Positions 1-8,536 of a stretch of 64,000 nt of DNA are shown here, in pieces. A program made the position numbers and the translations under genes. The stretch comes from Guyparkeria sp. WRN-7 (GTDB lineage: Bacteria > Pseudomonadota > Gammaproteobacteria > Halothiobacillales > Halothiobacillaceae): positions 1 through 64,000 of the forward strand of contig NZ_LRFH01000003.1 in assembly GCF_001641825.1 (NCBI RefSeq), given 5' to 3'. Below the pieces are notes generated by a model that ran no database searches, was not told the DNA's origin, and saw nothing but the letters and a program-made list of their open reading frames with translations. Each line of letters starts with the position of its first letter. Position 1 is the first letter of the stretch.

Positions 1-168
1 CCGGCCGGCCACCCGGCACTGGCGGCGGCAACCGACTACTTCACCCTGCGCTGGGGCAACGGTCACGGCGAGCGCCACAGCCTCCCCTTCGCCGAATACG
101 CCGACGATTCCTGGTGGCGCTACTGGCGCTACCGGCTGATGGAGGCCACCGGCCTGTCGACGTTCTGA
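1..168 (+). CDS. C-terminal fragment of an unidentified protein
   Basis: An open frame enters from the left edge and ends at TGA 166-168, giving the last 55 residues of a protein whose start lies outside the window. The fragment is rich in aromatic residues and ends in a Trp/Tyr/Arg-rich stretch (DDSWWRYWRYRLMEATG). I do not recognise the family. The convergent gene to its right ends only 7 bases downstream, which supports this as a true stop. No terminator is visible in that gap. Confidence 0.5.
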   Translation, partial: PAGHPALAAATDYFTLRWGNGHGERHSLPFAEYADDSWWRYWRYRLMEATGLSTF

Positions 169-175
169 TCGGGCC

Positions 176-2182
176 TCACAACCCGAAGGGATAGGTATCG
201 GCCGCCCCCGCCAGTGCCCGGCTGTCCAGTGGCGTCACCGCCCGGCTGCGATCAACCCAGATGTACTCGTCGAACTGGCGCGGCAACTCGGCGTGGAAGT
301 AGTGGCTGACCCGCTCGGTCTCCGGGCGGTAGATGACGCCGACAGCGCGCTCCAGGCGCTGCTCGCTCAGCCCGGTACGCACCTCCGGATCGGCAGTCGC
401 CGCGTTCAGCGGCAGGAGGAAGCCGGCCCGACCGGTCTCGTGGCAGAGGCGCTCGTAGCTGTCGGGCAGCGCCGGACGCAGGTTCTTGACCTCCATCGGC
501 TCGTCCCAGTTCGAAGCGGCCGCCACCGTGCCGGTATCCGTGCCGAAACCGATCGAATAGACGGCCTCGCCAAAGCGCGCCCGGCACAGCTGGCCGATAT
601 TGAACTCGCCGCGTCGCGACATGTCGGTCGCCCGCGCGTCACCGACGTGCGAATTGTGCGCCCAGATCACGCCGCGACTTCCCTCGCCGTGGTGGCCCAG
701 CAGCGCCTCGAGGGTCTCGAACATGTGCGTGTCGCGCAGGTTCCAGGAGCTGCGCGAGCCGTAGAACATCGAGCGGTAATACTCCTCGGCATTGGCGACC
801 AGGCGGGCGTTCTGCACCGCATCAAGGAAGCGGTCGCCGTCCTTCTCGGCGTAGACGCGGTGGCGCTGCTGCAGGTCGCGCAGCATCTCGACCACCGGCG
901 CCTCGCAACCGGCATAGCCCGGACTCAGGGCCATGCGGGCGTAGGTCGCCGGGTCAGGCTCGAACGGGGTCAGACAGCTGTAGCGCTCACGGGCGACGGC
1001 CGCCGCCTCGGGGTCGACCTCGTCGAGGTACTCGAGCACCGCCGCGATCGAGTTGTAGAGGCTGTACAGATCCAACCCGTGAAAGGCGACACGATCGGCC
1101 GCCGCCCGCTCGGCGTTGTGCCCGCGCAGCCAGTCGACGAAACCGCGCACCTCCTCGTTGCGCCACATCCAGGTGGGAAACCGCGCGAAGGCCGTCCACT
1201 CCGAGGGCGGATACTCGGCATGCCGCACGTAGTGATCGATACGCGCGGCATCCGGCCAGTCCCCCTCGATGGCGACGAAATCGAAGCCCTTCTCCTCGAT
1301 CAGGGCGCGCGTGATGCGCTGGCGGGCGCGGTAGAACTCCGAGGTGCCGTGAGAGGCCTCGCCGATCAGCACCAGGCGCGCATCGCCGATGCGCTCGAGC
1401 AGGCCGTCCAACGGGAGATCGTCGACCGAATCGAACGGCTCGGACACCGTGGCGATGCGTTCGATCAGGCGCTGATCCGCCTCGGATACGGTCCGGCGAC
1501 CGAAACCCCGCCGCGGCCGCGGACGGCCCTCGGCCCACCCCGCCTCACCGACCAGCGGCACGAAGCGGACATCGGCAATGTCCTCGGTGCGGAAGTCGTT
1601 CTCGCCCACCCGGGTGATGCGCACCAGTTCCTGGACCTCGTCCTCCGAGCCGACCGGCACCACCAGACGCCCGCCGATCGCCAGCTGGTGCTTGAGCGCC
1701 TCGGGCACGGCCGGCGCGCCGGCCGCCACCATGATCGCATCGAAGGGCGCGGCCTCCGGCCAGCCGAGCGAACCGTCACCGGTACGCACCTCGACATTGT
1801 GGAAACCGCCCGAAGCCAGGGCCTGCCCGGCCAGATCCGCCAACTCGCCGATGCGCTCGATGGAATAGACCCGTTCGGCAATGCAGGCCAGCACCGCGGC
1901 GGCATAGCCCGACCCCGTACCCACGTCGAGCACCCGCTCGCCCCCCTCGAGGGCAAGCGCCTCGACCATCATCGCGACGATCGCCGGCTGGGTGATGGTC
2001 TGTCCGGCGGCGATCGGCAGCGCCGTGTCCTCGTAGGCAAACTCGCGCATGTCGACCGGCACGAACATCTCTCGTGGCACGCGCCGCATCGCGTCGAGCA
2101 CTCGTGGGGCGCGCACGCCCCGCGCCTGCACCTGGTAGTCCACCATCGCCTCGCGACGGCTGGCCTGATCCCGATCGGGCAT
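176..2182 (-). CDS. Protein-L-isoaspartate O-methyltransferase / erythromycin-esterase-like fusion protein
   Basis: A two-domain protein of 668 residues. Residues 1-220 are a protein-isoaspartate methyltransferase (PIMT) domain. They have the usual N-terminal block (MVDYQVQARGV), the substrate-loop segment ending QTITQP at about 60-66, and SAM motif I VLDVGTGSGY at 84-93. Residues about 235-640 match the erythromycin esterase (EreA/EreB) family: GEASHGTSEFY near 274-284, AIEGDWPDA near 305 and WAHNSHVGDA further on. PIMTs methylate isoaspartyl residues in damaged proteins. Ere-family enzymes include macrolide lactone hydrolases, but most chromosomal members have unknown substrates, so macrolide resistance should not be assumed. 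The start is ATG 2180-2182 behind an excellent Shine-Dalgarno (GGAGGTGATC). No signal peptide is seen, so it is probably cytoplasmic. It stands alone, divergent from amtB. Confidence 0.9.
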   Translation of the reverse strand: MPDRDQASRREAMVDYQVQARGVRAPRVLDAMRRVPREMFVPVDMREFAYEDTALPIAAGQTITQPAIVAMMVEALALEGGERVLDVGTGSGYAAAVLACIAERVYSIERIGELADLAGQALASGGFHNVEVRTGDGSLGWPEAAPFDAIMVAAGAPAVPEALKHQLAIGGRLVVPVGSEDEVQELVRITRVGENDFRTEDIADVRFVPLVGEAGWAEGRPRPRRGFGRRTVSEADQRLIERIATVSEPFDSVDDLPLDGLLERIGDARLVLIGEASHGTSEFYRARQRITRALIEEKGFDFVAIEGDWPDAARIDHYVRHAEYPPSEWTAFARFPTWMWRNEEVRGFVDWLRGHNAERAAADRVAFHGLDLYSLYNSIAAVLEYLDEVDPEAAAVARERYSCLTPFEPDPATYARMALSPGYAGCEAPVVEMLRDLQQRHRVYAEKDGDRFLDAVQNARLVANAEEYYRSMFYGSRSSWNLRDTHMFETLEALLGHHGEGSRGVIWAHNSHVGDARATDMSRRGEFNIGQLCRARFGEAVYSIGFGTDTGTVAAASNWDEPMEVKNLRPALPDSYERLCHETGRAGFLLPLNAATADPEVRTGLSEQRLERAVGVIYRPETERVSHYFHAELPRQFDEYIWVDRSRAVTPLDSRALAGAADTYPFGL

Positions 2183-2298
2183 GGATCACCTCCCGATGTG
2201 CTCCTTCTCCAGTGGCCTCTGGTCGAAGCATAGCCGTTCGGTGGCCACGAGTCGGACAAGCGACGAAAGCACATCTATAGTGCAGTTGATACACCAAA

Positions 2299-2315
2299 TG
2301 CACCTTTGTGGGGCG
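2299..2315 (+). promoter_or_regulatory. Possible NtrC-type enhancer site upstream of amtB
   Basis: TGCACC-N5-GGGGCG resembles the NtrC dyad TGCACC-N5-GGTGCA. The left half is perfect and the right half matches 4 of 6. It lies about 42 bases upstream of a sigma-54-like promoter, a normal position for an enhancer. This is one motif match in a G+C-rich background, so it is only a candidate. Confidence 0.3.
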
Positions 2316-2356
2316 CCCAAGGGCCGTTTCATGCCCTCAGATGCGGCACTCAGGCA

Positions 2357-2372
2357 TGGAACGATTCCTGCT
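2357..2372 (+). promoter_or_regulatory. Sigma-54-type promoter for amtB
   Basis: TGGAACGATTCCTGCT matches the sigma-54 consensus TGGCAC-N5-TTGCW at most conserved positions, with the invariant GG and GC dinucleotides 10 bases apart. Transcription would start near 2384, leaving a short leader before the AGGAG at 2397-2401 and the ATG at 2408. Nitrogen-limited, NtrC-dependent expression of amtB from sigma-54 promoters is common in proteobacteria, so motif and gene agree. Confidence 0.55.
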
Positions 2373-2407
2373 TTTGGTGCAGCCAGCAATTCAGACAGGA
2401 GACTTCG

Positions 2408-3604
2408 ATGGAAACCTTTCAGGATGGTGCAAACACCTTCTTCCTCTTGATCGGCGCGGCCATGGTGCTGGCCATGCACGCCGGCTTCGCCTTTCTCGAG
2501 GTGGGCACCGTGCGCGAGAAGAACCAGGTGAATGCCCTGGTAAAGATCATCGGTGACTTTGCGGTGGCGACGATCGCCTACTTCTTCATCGGCTACTCGA
2601 TCGCCTACGGCATGGACTTCTACGCCGCAGCCGCCGAGCTCAGCGTCGGCAACGGTTACGAGCTGGTCAAGTTCTTCTTCCTGCTGACCTTCGCGGCGGC
2701 CATCCCGGCCATCGTGTCCGGTGGCATTGCCGAGCGGGCCAAGTTCTACCCGGTACTCGCCGCCACCTTCCTGCTGGTCGCCTTCGTCTACCCGGTCTAC
2801 GAAGGGATGATCTGGAACGGTCGTTTCGGCCTGCAGGGCTGGCTGGAGTCGACGTTCGGCGCCGGTTTCCACGACTTCGCCGGCTCGATGGTGGTGCATG
2901 GCATGGGTGGATGGATCGCGCTGGCCGCCGTACTGCTGCTCGGCGCCCGTCGCGGTCGCTACAACAAGAACGGCATGGCCGCGCACCCGCCGTCGAGCAT
3001 CCCGTTCCTCGCGCTGGGCGCCTGGATCCTCACTGTCGGCTGGTTCGGCTTCAACGTCATGTCCGCCCAGTCGGTCGAAGCCGTCTCCGGCCTCGTGGCC
3101 CTCAACTCGCTGATGGCGATGGTCGGCGGGGTACTCGCGGCACTGTTCGTCGGTCGCAATGACCCGGGCTTCGTGCACAACGGCCCGCTGGCCGGCCTGG
3201 TGGCCATCTGTGCCGGTTCGGACATCGTGCACCCGCTCGGTGCGCTCGCCATCGGTGCAGCCGGCGGCGCCCTGTTCGTGGGCACCTTCATCCTGACCCA
3301 GAACCGCTGGAAGATCGACGACGTACTCGGTGTCTGGCCGCTGCACGGCCTGTGCGGTGCCTGGGGCGCAATCGCCGCGGGCATCTTCGGCCTCGAGGCG
3401 CTCGGCGGCATGGGCGGCGTCAGCCTGCTCTCGCAGCTGGTGGGCACCCTGGTCGGTATCGGCATCGCCCTGATCGGCGGCTTCGTCATCTACTGGGCGC
3501 TCAAGAGCACCGTCGGTATCCGCCTGACCGAGGAACAGGAATTCGAGGGCGCCGACCTCTCGATCCACCGCATCACGGCCACGCCGACTACCGGCGACCG
3601 GTAA
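2408..3604 (+). CDS. amtB: Ammonium transporter, Amt family
   Basis: A polytopic inner-membrane protein of 398 residues that conducts ammonium or ammonia. The twin-histidine pore residues are visible: His164 in HDFAGSMVVHG and His313 in VWPLHGLCG. Also visible are the family segments near residues 98-110 (AIPAIVSGGIAERA) and GWFGFN. The frame is open upstream, but ATG 2408 is chosen because it has AGGAG at 2397-2401 with 6-base spacing and gives the normal Amt N-terminus with no signal peptide. A sigma-54-like promoter and a possible NtrC site lie just upstream, and a strong terminator follows. No glnK/PII gene is adjacent, which is unusual because amtB is often paired with it. The family is certain; substrate preference is inferred. 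Confidence 0.95.
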   Translation: METFQDGANTFFLLIGAAMVLAMHAGFAFLEVGTVREKNQVNALVKIIGDFAVATIAYFFIGYSIAYGMDFYAAAAELSVGNGYELVKFFFLLTFAAAIPAIVSGGIAERAKFYPVLAATFLLVAFVYPVYEGMIWNGRFGLQGWLESTFGAGFHDFAGSMVVHGMGGWIALAAVLLLGARRGRYNKNGMAAHPPSSIPFLALGAWILTVGWFGFNVMSAQSVEAVSGLVALNSLMAMVGGVLAALFVGRNDPGFVHNGPLAGLVAICAGSDIVHPLGALAIGAAGGALFVGTFILTQNRWKIDDVLGVWPLHGLCGAWGAIAAGIFGLEALGGMGGVSLLSQLVGTLVGIGIALIGGFVIYWALKSTVGIRLTEEQEFEGADLSIHRITATPTTGDR

Positions 3605-3625
3605 GGGCCTCCCGCCCCGGCAACC

Positions 3626-3653
3626 AAGCCACCGCCTTCGCGGTGGCTTTTTT
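3626..3653 (+). terminator. Rho-independent terminator after amtB
   Basis: An 8-bp perfect stem (GCCACCGC / GCGGTGGC) with a 4-base loop (CTTC) is followed by six T residues. It sits 22 bases after the amtB stop and isolates amtB from the P-type ATPase gene. Confidence 0.92.
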
Positions 3654-3751
3654 CGTTCCGGGACTCTATCCGGTCGGTCAACCCGTGCTCGCGGGTGCTA
3701 AGGTCGGAACGTCGGCAGCCCGGCCGACAGGATGAAACGCGAGACCGACCG

Positions 3752-6457
3752 ATGCCTCGACACGACGGCCATCCGGATGCAGTGAAGCCCGCTCATCGGC
3801 AGCCTGTCGATGCGGTGCTCGCCCAGCAGGCCACTTCGCTCGAGAACGGCTTGACGGCCGGCGAGGTCCGCGCGCGCCGGCATCGGCATGGTCCCAACCG
3901 CCTCCCCGAGGCTCGGGGCCCCAGCGTGTGGCGGTTACTGCTCAACCAGGTCGAAAGCCTGGTGGTGATCCTGCTGTTCAGTGCCGCCGTCGCGGCCGCG
4001 GCCTTCGGCAGCACCATCGAGGCGATCGCGATTCTGGCGGCCCTCGTGGTCAACACCGTTGTCGGCTTTGCCATGGAATGGCGCGCCAGCCGAGCCATGG
4101 AGGCGCTGCAGCGCATGAGCACCGCCCAGGTCCACGTCCGACGGGACGGCAAGACGCACCGGATCGGCGCCGACCAGCTGGTACCGGGCGATATCGTGCT
4201 GCTGGAAGCCGGCGACGTGATCATGGCCGACCTGCGGCTGGTCGAGTCCAATCGGCTGCAATGCAACGAATCGGCACTGACCGGCGAGTCGACCGCGGTC
4301 GACAAGATCACCGAACCGCTGCCGGAGGGCAACCCGCCCATCGCCGACCGACGCAACATGGGCTATGCCGGCACCGCGGTCACGCAGGGATCCGGCACTG
4401 GCGTGGTCGTGGCGACAGGACTGGCGACCGAGCTCGGCGCGATCGCCCGGCTGGTGGCGGAGTCGGGGAAATCGATTACGCCGCTGGAAAAACGCCTCGA
4501 CCGACTCGGCCAGCGGCTGATCTGGCTAACCCTGGTGGTTGCCGCGCTGGTCGCCGGGGCGGGCATGCTCGCCGGCACCGATCTGCGCCTGATGGTGGAG
4601 ACCGCGATTGCCATGGCGATTGCCGCTGTCCCGGAGGGGCTGCCGGTGGTGGCGACGCTCGCCCTTGCCCAGGGCATGCTCCGCATGGCCAGCCGCAACG
4701 CGCTGGTCAAGCGCCTCTCGGCCGTGGAGACCCTGGGCGCGGCGAACGTCATCTTCACCGACAAGACCGGCACACTGACCCAGAACCACATGACGCTCAG
4801 CCGACTGGCGCTCGATCGGGGCGTCATAGAGCTTCACGACGACGAGCCACGCCTGGGTGACACGCCTCTTGATCCCCAGGGCACGCCCGACCTCGCCGCC
4901 TTGCTGGAAACAGCAACGCTTTGCAACAACGCCAGCCTGGAATCGCACGGGGCAGTCGGCGACCCTACCGAGGTCGCGCTGCTGGAGGCCGCGAACCGAA
5001 CCGGGATCACGCGCTCGGAGCTGCTTGACGCACTGCCCGAGACCCGCGAGGTGAGTTTCGACCCGGCGGTCAACATGATGGCCACCTACCATGCCGCGGC
5101 CGACGGATTCCGGGTGGCTGTCAAGGGCGCACCGGAATCGGTCATCGAGGCCTGTACCCGCGTACTGACCGCCGATGGCGAACGGAACCTGGACGAGTCG
5201 GACCGTCGCGACTGGATGCAGCGGAGCGAGTCACTCGCCGCCGACGGCCTGCGCACCCTGATGCTGGCGCAGAAGAGCGTCGACGACGAATCGGGCAATC
5301 CCTACGAGGGGCTGACGCTGCTGGGGGTCGCCGGGCTGTATGACCCGCCGCGCAAAGGCATCCGCGAGACGATCGCGGCCTGCCAGGAGGCCGGCATCCG
5401 ACTGGTCATGGTAACGGGCGACCACGACGCCACGGCCCGGGCGGTGGCCCGCGAGGTCGGCATCGCCGACGCCGACGCGCCGCCCGCAGACCCGGCCACC
5501 CTCGACCGCCTCGGCGCTCTAACAACCGCCGAACGCGAGGCCCTGCTCGCCCAGGGGGTATTCGCGCGCATCTCGCCGCAACAGAAACTCGAGCTGATCC
5601 AGCTCTACCAGGAAGCCGGCTGGGTCGTGGGCATGATCGGTGACGGCGTGAATGATGCACCGGGACTGAAGAAGGCCGACATCGGCATCGCCATGGGCCA
5701 GCGCGGTACCGAAGTCGCCCGCGAGGCGGCCGACATGGTGCTCAAGGACGATGCCTTCGCGACCATCGTCGACGCCGTGCGCCACGGGCGGACGATATTC
5801 CAGAACATCCGCCGCTTCATCGTTTATCTGCTCTCGGGCAACCTCGGCGAGATCCTGGCCATCTCCGCCGCCGCCATGGTCGCGGCACCGCTGCCGATGC
5901 TGCCGCTGCAGATCCTCTACATCAATTTCGTCTCGGACGTGATGCCCGCGCTGGCGCTGGGATTGAACCGCAGCGAGGCCGGCATCATGGATCGCCCGCC
6001 GCGCGACCCGGCCGAACCCATCCTGATGCGACGCCACTGGTCGGCCATCGGTGGCTATGCCGTCATCATCGCGGCCACGGCCCTGGCGGCCTTCGCCGTC
6101 GCCCTGCTCGTTCTGGAACTGGACACGGCCATGGCGGTCACCATTTCGTTTCTGACGTTCGGCTTCGCCCGGCTATGGCACGTGTTCAACATGCGCAGCA
6201 GTCGCTCGCCACTGCTGCTCAACGAGGTGACAAGCAACGGCTTTGTCTGGGCCGCCATCGGCGTCGGCGTGCTTCTGCTCCTGGTTGCCACGTATCTCGC
6301 CCCACTGGCCGATATTCTCGGGGTCACGCCGCCGGGCGCCCGTGAGTGGCTGCTGATCCTGGGCTTCTCCGTGCTGCCCCTGCTGATCGTCCAGTCGCTC
6401 AAGCACGCCGGACTATGGTGGGAGCGCCCACCTCACCCGGACACGAGGGACGACTAG
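3752..6457 (+). CDS. Cation-transporting P-type ATPase, Ca2+ (P2) type
   Basis: A 901-residue P-type ATPase. It has a cation-ATPase N-terminal domain, actuator motif TGES at 177-180, phosphorylation site DKTGT with Asp337, and hinge motif GDGVND at 630-635. Residues equivalent to the SERCA calcium sites are present: PEGLP in M4, SGNLGE in M5 (Asn and Glu) and NFVSD in M6 (Asn and Asp). The enzyme therefore most likely exports Ca2+, or Mn2+ as in PMR1-like pumps; Na+/K+ use is less likely. A GTG at 3695 would extend it by 19 residues, but ATG 3752 gives a typical N-terminus. The stop overlaps by 3 bases (6454-6457 region) the stop of the convergent hydrolase gene, leaving no room for a terminator between them. 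Confidence 0.92.
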   Translation: MPRHDGHPDAVKPAHRQPVDAVLAQQATSLENGLTAGEVRARRHRHGPNRLPEARGPSVWRLLLNQVESLVVILLFSAAVAAAAFGSTIEAIAILAALVVNTVVGFAMEWRASRAMEALQRMSTAQVHVRRDGKTHRIGADQLVPGDIVLLEAGDVIMADLRLVESNRLQCNESALTGESTAVDKITEPLPEGNPPIADRRNMGYAGTAVTQGSGTGVVVATGLATELGAIARLVAESGKSITPLEKRLDRLGQRLIWLTLVVAALVAGAGMLAGTDLRLMVETAIAMAIAAVPEGLPVVATLALAQGMLRMASRNALVKRLSAVETLGAANVIFTDKTGTLTQNHMTLSRLALDRGVIELHDDEPRLGDTPLDPQGTPDLAALLETATLCNNASLESHGAVGDPTEVALLEAANRTGITRSELLDALPETREVSFDPAVNMMATYHAAADGFRVAVKGAPESVIEACTRVLTADGERNLDESDRRDWMQRSESLAADGLRTLMLAQKSVDDESGNPYEGLTLLGVAGLYDPPRKGIRETIAACQEAGIRLVMVTGDHDATARAVAREVGIADADAPPADPATLDRLGALTTAEREALLAQGVFARISPQQKLELIQLYQEAGWVVGMIGDGVNDAPGLKKADIGIAMGQRGTEVAREAADMVLKDDAFATIVDAVRHGRTIFQNIRRFIVYLLSGNLGEILAISAAAMVAAPLPMLPLQILYINFVSDVMPALALGLNRSEAGIMDRPPRDPAEPILMRRHWSAIGGYAVIIAATALAAFAVALLVLELDTAMAVTISFLTFGFARLWHVFNMRSSRSPLLLNEVTSNGFVWAAIGVGVLLLLVATYLAPLADILGVTPPGAREWLLILGFSVLPLLIVQSLKHAGLWWERPPHPDTRDD

Positions 6458-8490
6458 TTGAGATCACGCGGGATCTCGTAGTCCCAGTTCTTGGAGAACA
6501 CGCGCTTCTCGGCCTCTCCTTCACCCTCGTAGGCGTCGAGTTCGGCGTGAAGCAGAAAGTGGGTGGAATTGGCGGTCAGCACCGTGCGGGTGACGGTGCG
6601 CACGGCCCAGCCATCGCGACGGTAGCCTCGTTCCCAGAGGGTCTCGCCGCGGGGCGACTGGTAGTCGTAGCCGCGGTAGCTGTAACACTCCAGGGCCTTG
6701 CGCTGCATTTCCAGATCGACGGGCTCGAGGTAGACCGTGCCATCATCGTTGATTACCTCGAGGGTGGATTCGTCGGTCTCCAGGTCACGGATCACGCGCC
6801 ACTTGTGCTGCCCCGCCTCGAGTCGTCGAGTCGGCGTGGGTGACGCACCCTCCGGCTCGGCGAATTCGATCAGCCGATCCTCGGCATCACGCCGAGGACG
6901 CTCGGGCAGCACCAGCTCGCTCGCGCCGGTGTGGATGGTCACCCGGGCCGGTTGCGGGGCGGGCCAGGCCAGCGGCCAGTAGGATGTCGAAATCGACACC
7001 CGCACCCGGCTGCCGGCCGGAAACACATGGCCGATGTGGTTGAGCGTGACCTCGACGCGGTAACGCTTGCCCGGTTCGAGCGCCTCCGGCTCTTCCGAGC
7101 CGTTGCGATGGGTAAGATTGAGCAACCCGTAGGTCACCCGCGTCGCCTTGTCGTCGGGGGCGACGTCCGAAAGTCGCACGGCGACCATTGCCACCGGCTG
7201 ATCGACGGACAGATCCAGCGCCAGCCTGGGCGCACCCAAAATCTCCAGCGGCTCGTCGAGGCTCGCGGTGTCGAACACCAGCGCACCGCCGTCTTCCTCG
7301 CGCTGGTCGTGCGGCAGGTCGGGGGTGGCGGCATACGAGCACCACTTGCCGGCGAAACGGCCCACCGACAGAGGCGACTGGATGGACATGGGCACGTCGT
7401 CGACCGTGGCACCCTCCGGTTCGAGCAATGCCGGCCAGGCCAACGTGAGCCGCCGCGACCGGATCCGCGGCGAGGGCCAGCTGGCCTCGCCGACCCAGCG
7501 CCCGGGGCGCTCCTGGTAGAAAGTGGTCGGCGGCATGTAGTCCTGCATCCAGGCCCGCAACATGGGCTCTTCCATGATTCCGGTCTCCTCGCCCTTGAGC
7601 CACTGGTCCCACCAGCGCAGGCATTCCTGCAGGAAACCGATGGCGGGCCCCGGCACCCCCTGATGCGGATACTTGTGACTCCAGGGGCCGACCAGCCCCA
7701 GGCGCGGCACCTGCAACCCGGCGAGCAGACGGAACACCGAGTTGGTATAGCCATCCGCCCAGCCGGACACGGCCATCACCGGACACTGGATGGCGCTCCA
7801 GTCCTCGCACACCGAGCCGTGACGCCAATAGGCATCGCGACGCTGGTGGCGAAGCCACTTCTCGAGCCAGAGCCCACTGCCATCCAGGCGCTCGTGCCAC
7901 ATCTCGCGCCAGCGCTCGCCGACGATCTCCGGGTCGGGCGGCAAGGAATTGAAGGCGAACATGGTGGACGCCCAGGACAGGTTGTCGCCCAAAAGACAGC
8001 CGCCCATGTGATGGACATCATCGCCATAGCGGTCGTCGGTCGAGGCCACCGTTACGATGCCCTTGAGCTCCGGCGGGCGAAGCGCGGCGATCTGCAGACC
8101 GTTGAAGCCACCCCAGGAGATGCCGATCATGCCGACCGAGCCGGAGCACCAGCTCTGCGAGGCGATCCAGCGGATCACCTCGACGCCGTCGTCGAGCTCC
8201 TGCTGCAGGTACTCGTCGAGCAACACCCCTTCGGAGTCGCCACTGCCACGCAGGTCGACTCGCACGCAGGCGTAGCCGTGCCCGGCGAAGTAAGGGTGCA
8301 TCACGTCGTCGCGGGCCCGGGTGTTGTCACGACGGCGATACGGGATGTACTCGAGAATGGCCGGAACCGGCTCGGCCTCGGCATTTTCCGGCAGCCAGAT
8401 CCGGGCGGCCAGTCGGGTCCCGTCACTCAAGGGAATCCAGACATGCTCGATCTCGCGTACCGCCTGCGGGAAGGCGTCAACAGTCTTCAC
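6454..8490 (-). CDS. CocE/NonD (S15-type) serine hydrolase, copy 1
   Basis: A 678-residue alpha/beta hydrolase of the CocE / X-Pro dipeptidyl-peptidase (S15) family. The catalytic triad is readable: Ser125 in the nucleophile elbow GISWGG, Asp246 in SGWADGY and His272 in GPWSHKY. After the core (about 15-330) comes the C-terminal jelly-roll domain of the family. The GTG at 8488-8490 is chosen because it has GGAGGTG directly upstream and gives an N-terminus matching the paralog at 44964-47015; an in-frame ATG further upstream has no such support. Known relatives cleave esters, such as cocaine, or N-terminal X-Pro dipeptides; the substrate here is unknown. It lies 46 bases downstream of an ATP-grasp gene in the same direction, and the same pair recurs at 45-48 kb. 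No signal peptide is seen, so it is probably cytoplasmic. Confidence 0.9.
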   Translation of the reverse strand: MKTVDAFPQAVREIEHVWIPLSDGTRLAARIWLPENAEAEPVPAILEYIPYRRRDNTRARDDVMHPYFAGHGYACVRVDLRGSGDSEGVLLDEYLQQELDDGVEVIRWIASQSWCSGSVGMIGISWGGFNGLQIAALRPPELKGIVTVASTDDRYGDDVHHMGGCLLGDNLSWASTMFAFNSLPPDPEIVGERWREMWHERLDGSGLWLEKWLRHQRRDAYWRHGSVCEDWSAIQCPVMAVSGWADGYTNSVFRLLAGLQVPRLGLVGPWSHKYPHQGVPGPAIGFLQECLRWWDQWLKGEETGIMEEPMLRAWMQDYMPPTTFYQERPGRWVGEASWPSPRIRSRRLTLAWPALLEPEGATVDDVPMSIQSPLSVGRFAGKWCSYAATPDLPHDQREEDGGALVFDTASLDEPLEILGAPRLALDLSVDQPVAMVAVRLSDVAPDDKATRVTYGLLNLTHRNGSEEPEALEPGKRYRVEVTLNHIGHVFPAGSRVRVSISTSYWPLAWPAPQPARVTIHTGASELVLPERPRRDAEDRLIEFAEPEGASPTPTRRLEAGQHKWRVIRDLETDESTLEVINDDGTVYLEPVDLEMQRKALECYSYRGYDYQSPRGETLWERGYRRDGWAVRTVTRTVLTANSTHFLLHAELDAYEGEGEAEKRVFSKNWDYEIPRDLN

Positions 8491-8536
8491 TCGGCACCTC
8501 CAGTGCGAACGGGTTGGCAGCCTCGTCGGTCTCGCT

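Noticed and set aside
176-2182. Reading the Ere domain as a macrolide-resistance gene
   Set aside because: The chromosomal fusion with PIMT and the lack of any mobile element do not support a resistance role; the family has many members without known substrates.
293-2233. A 646-codon open frame on the plus strand opposite the PIMT/Ere gene
   Set aside because: It is an antisense shadow of a clear gene. High G+C makes long stop-free frames common on the opposite strand, and the predicted protein has no recognisable domain.
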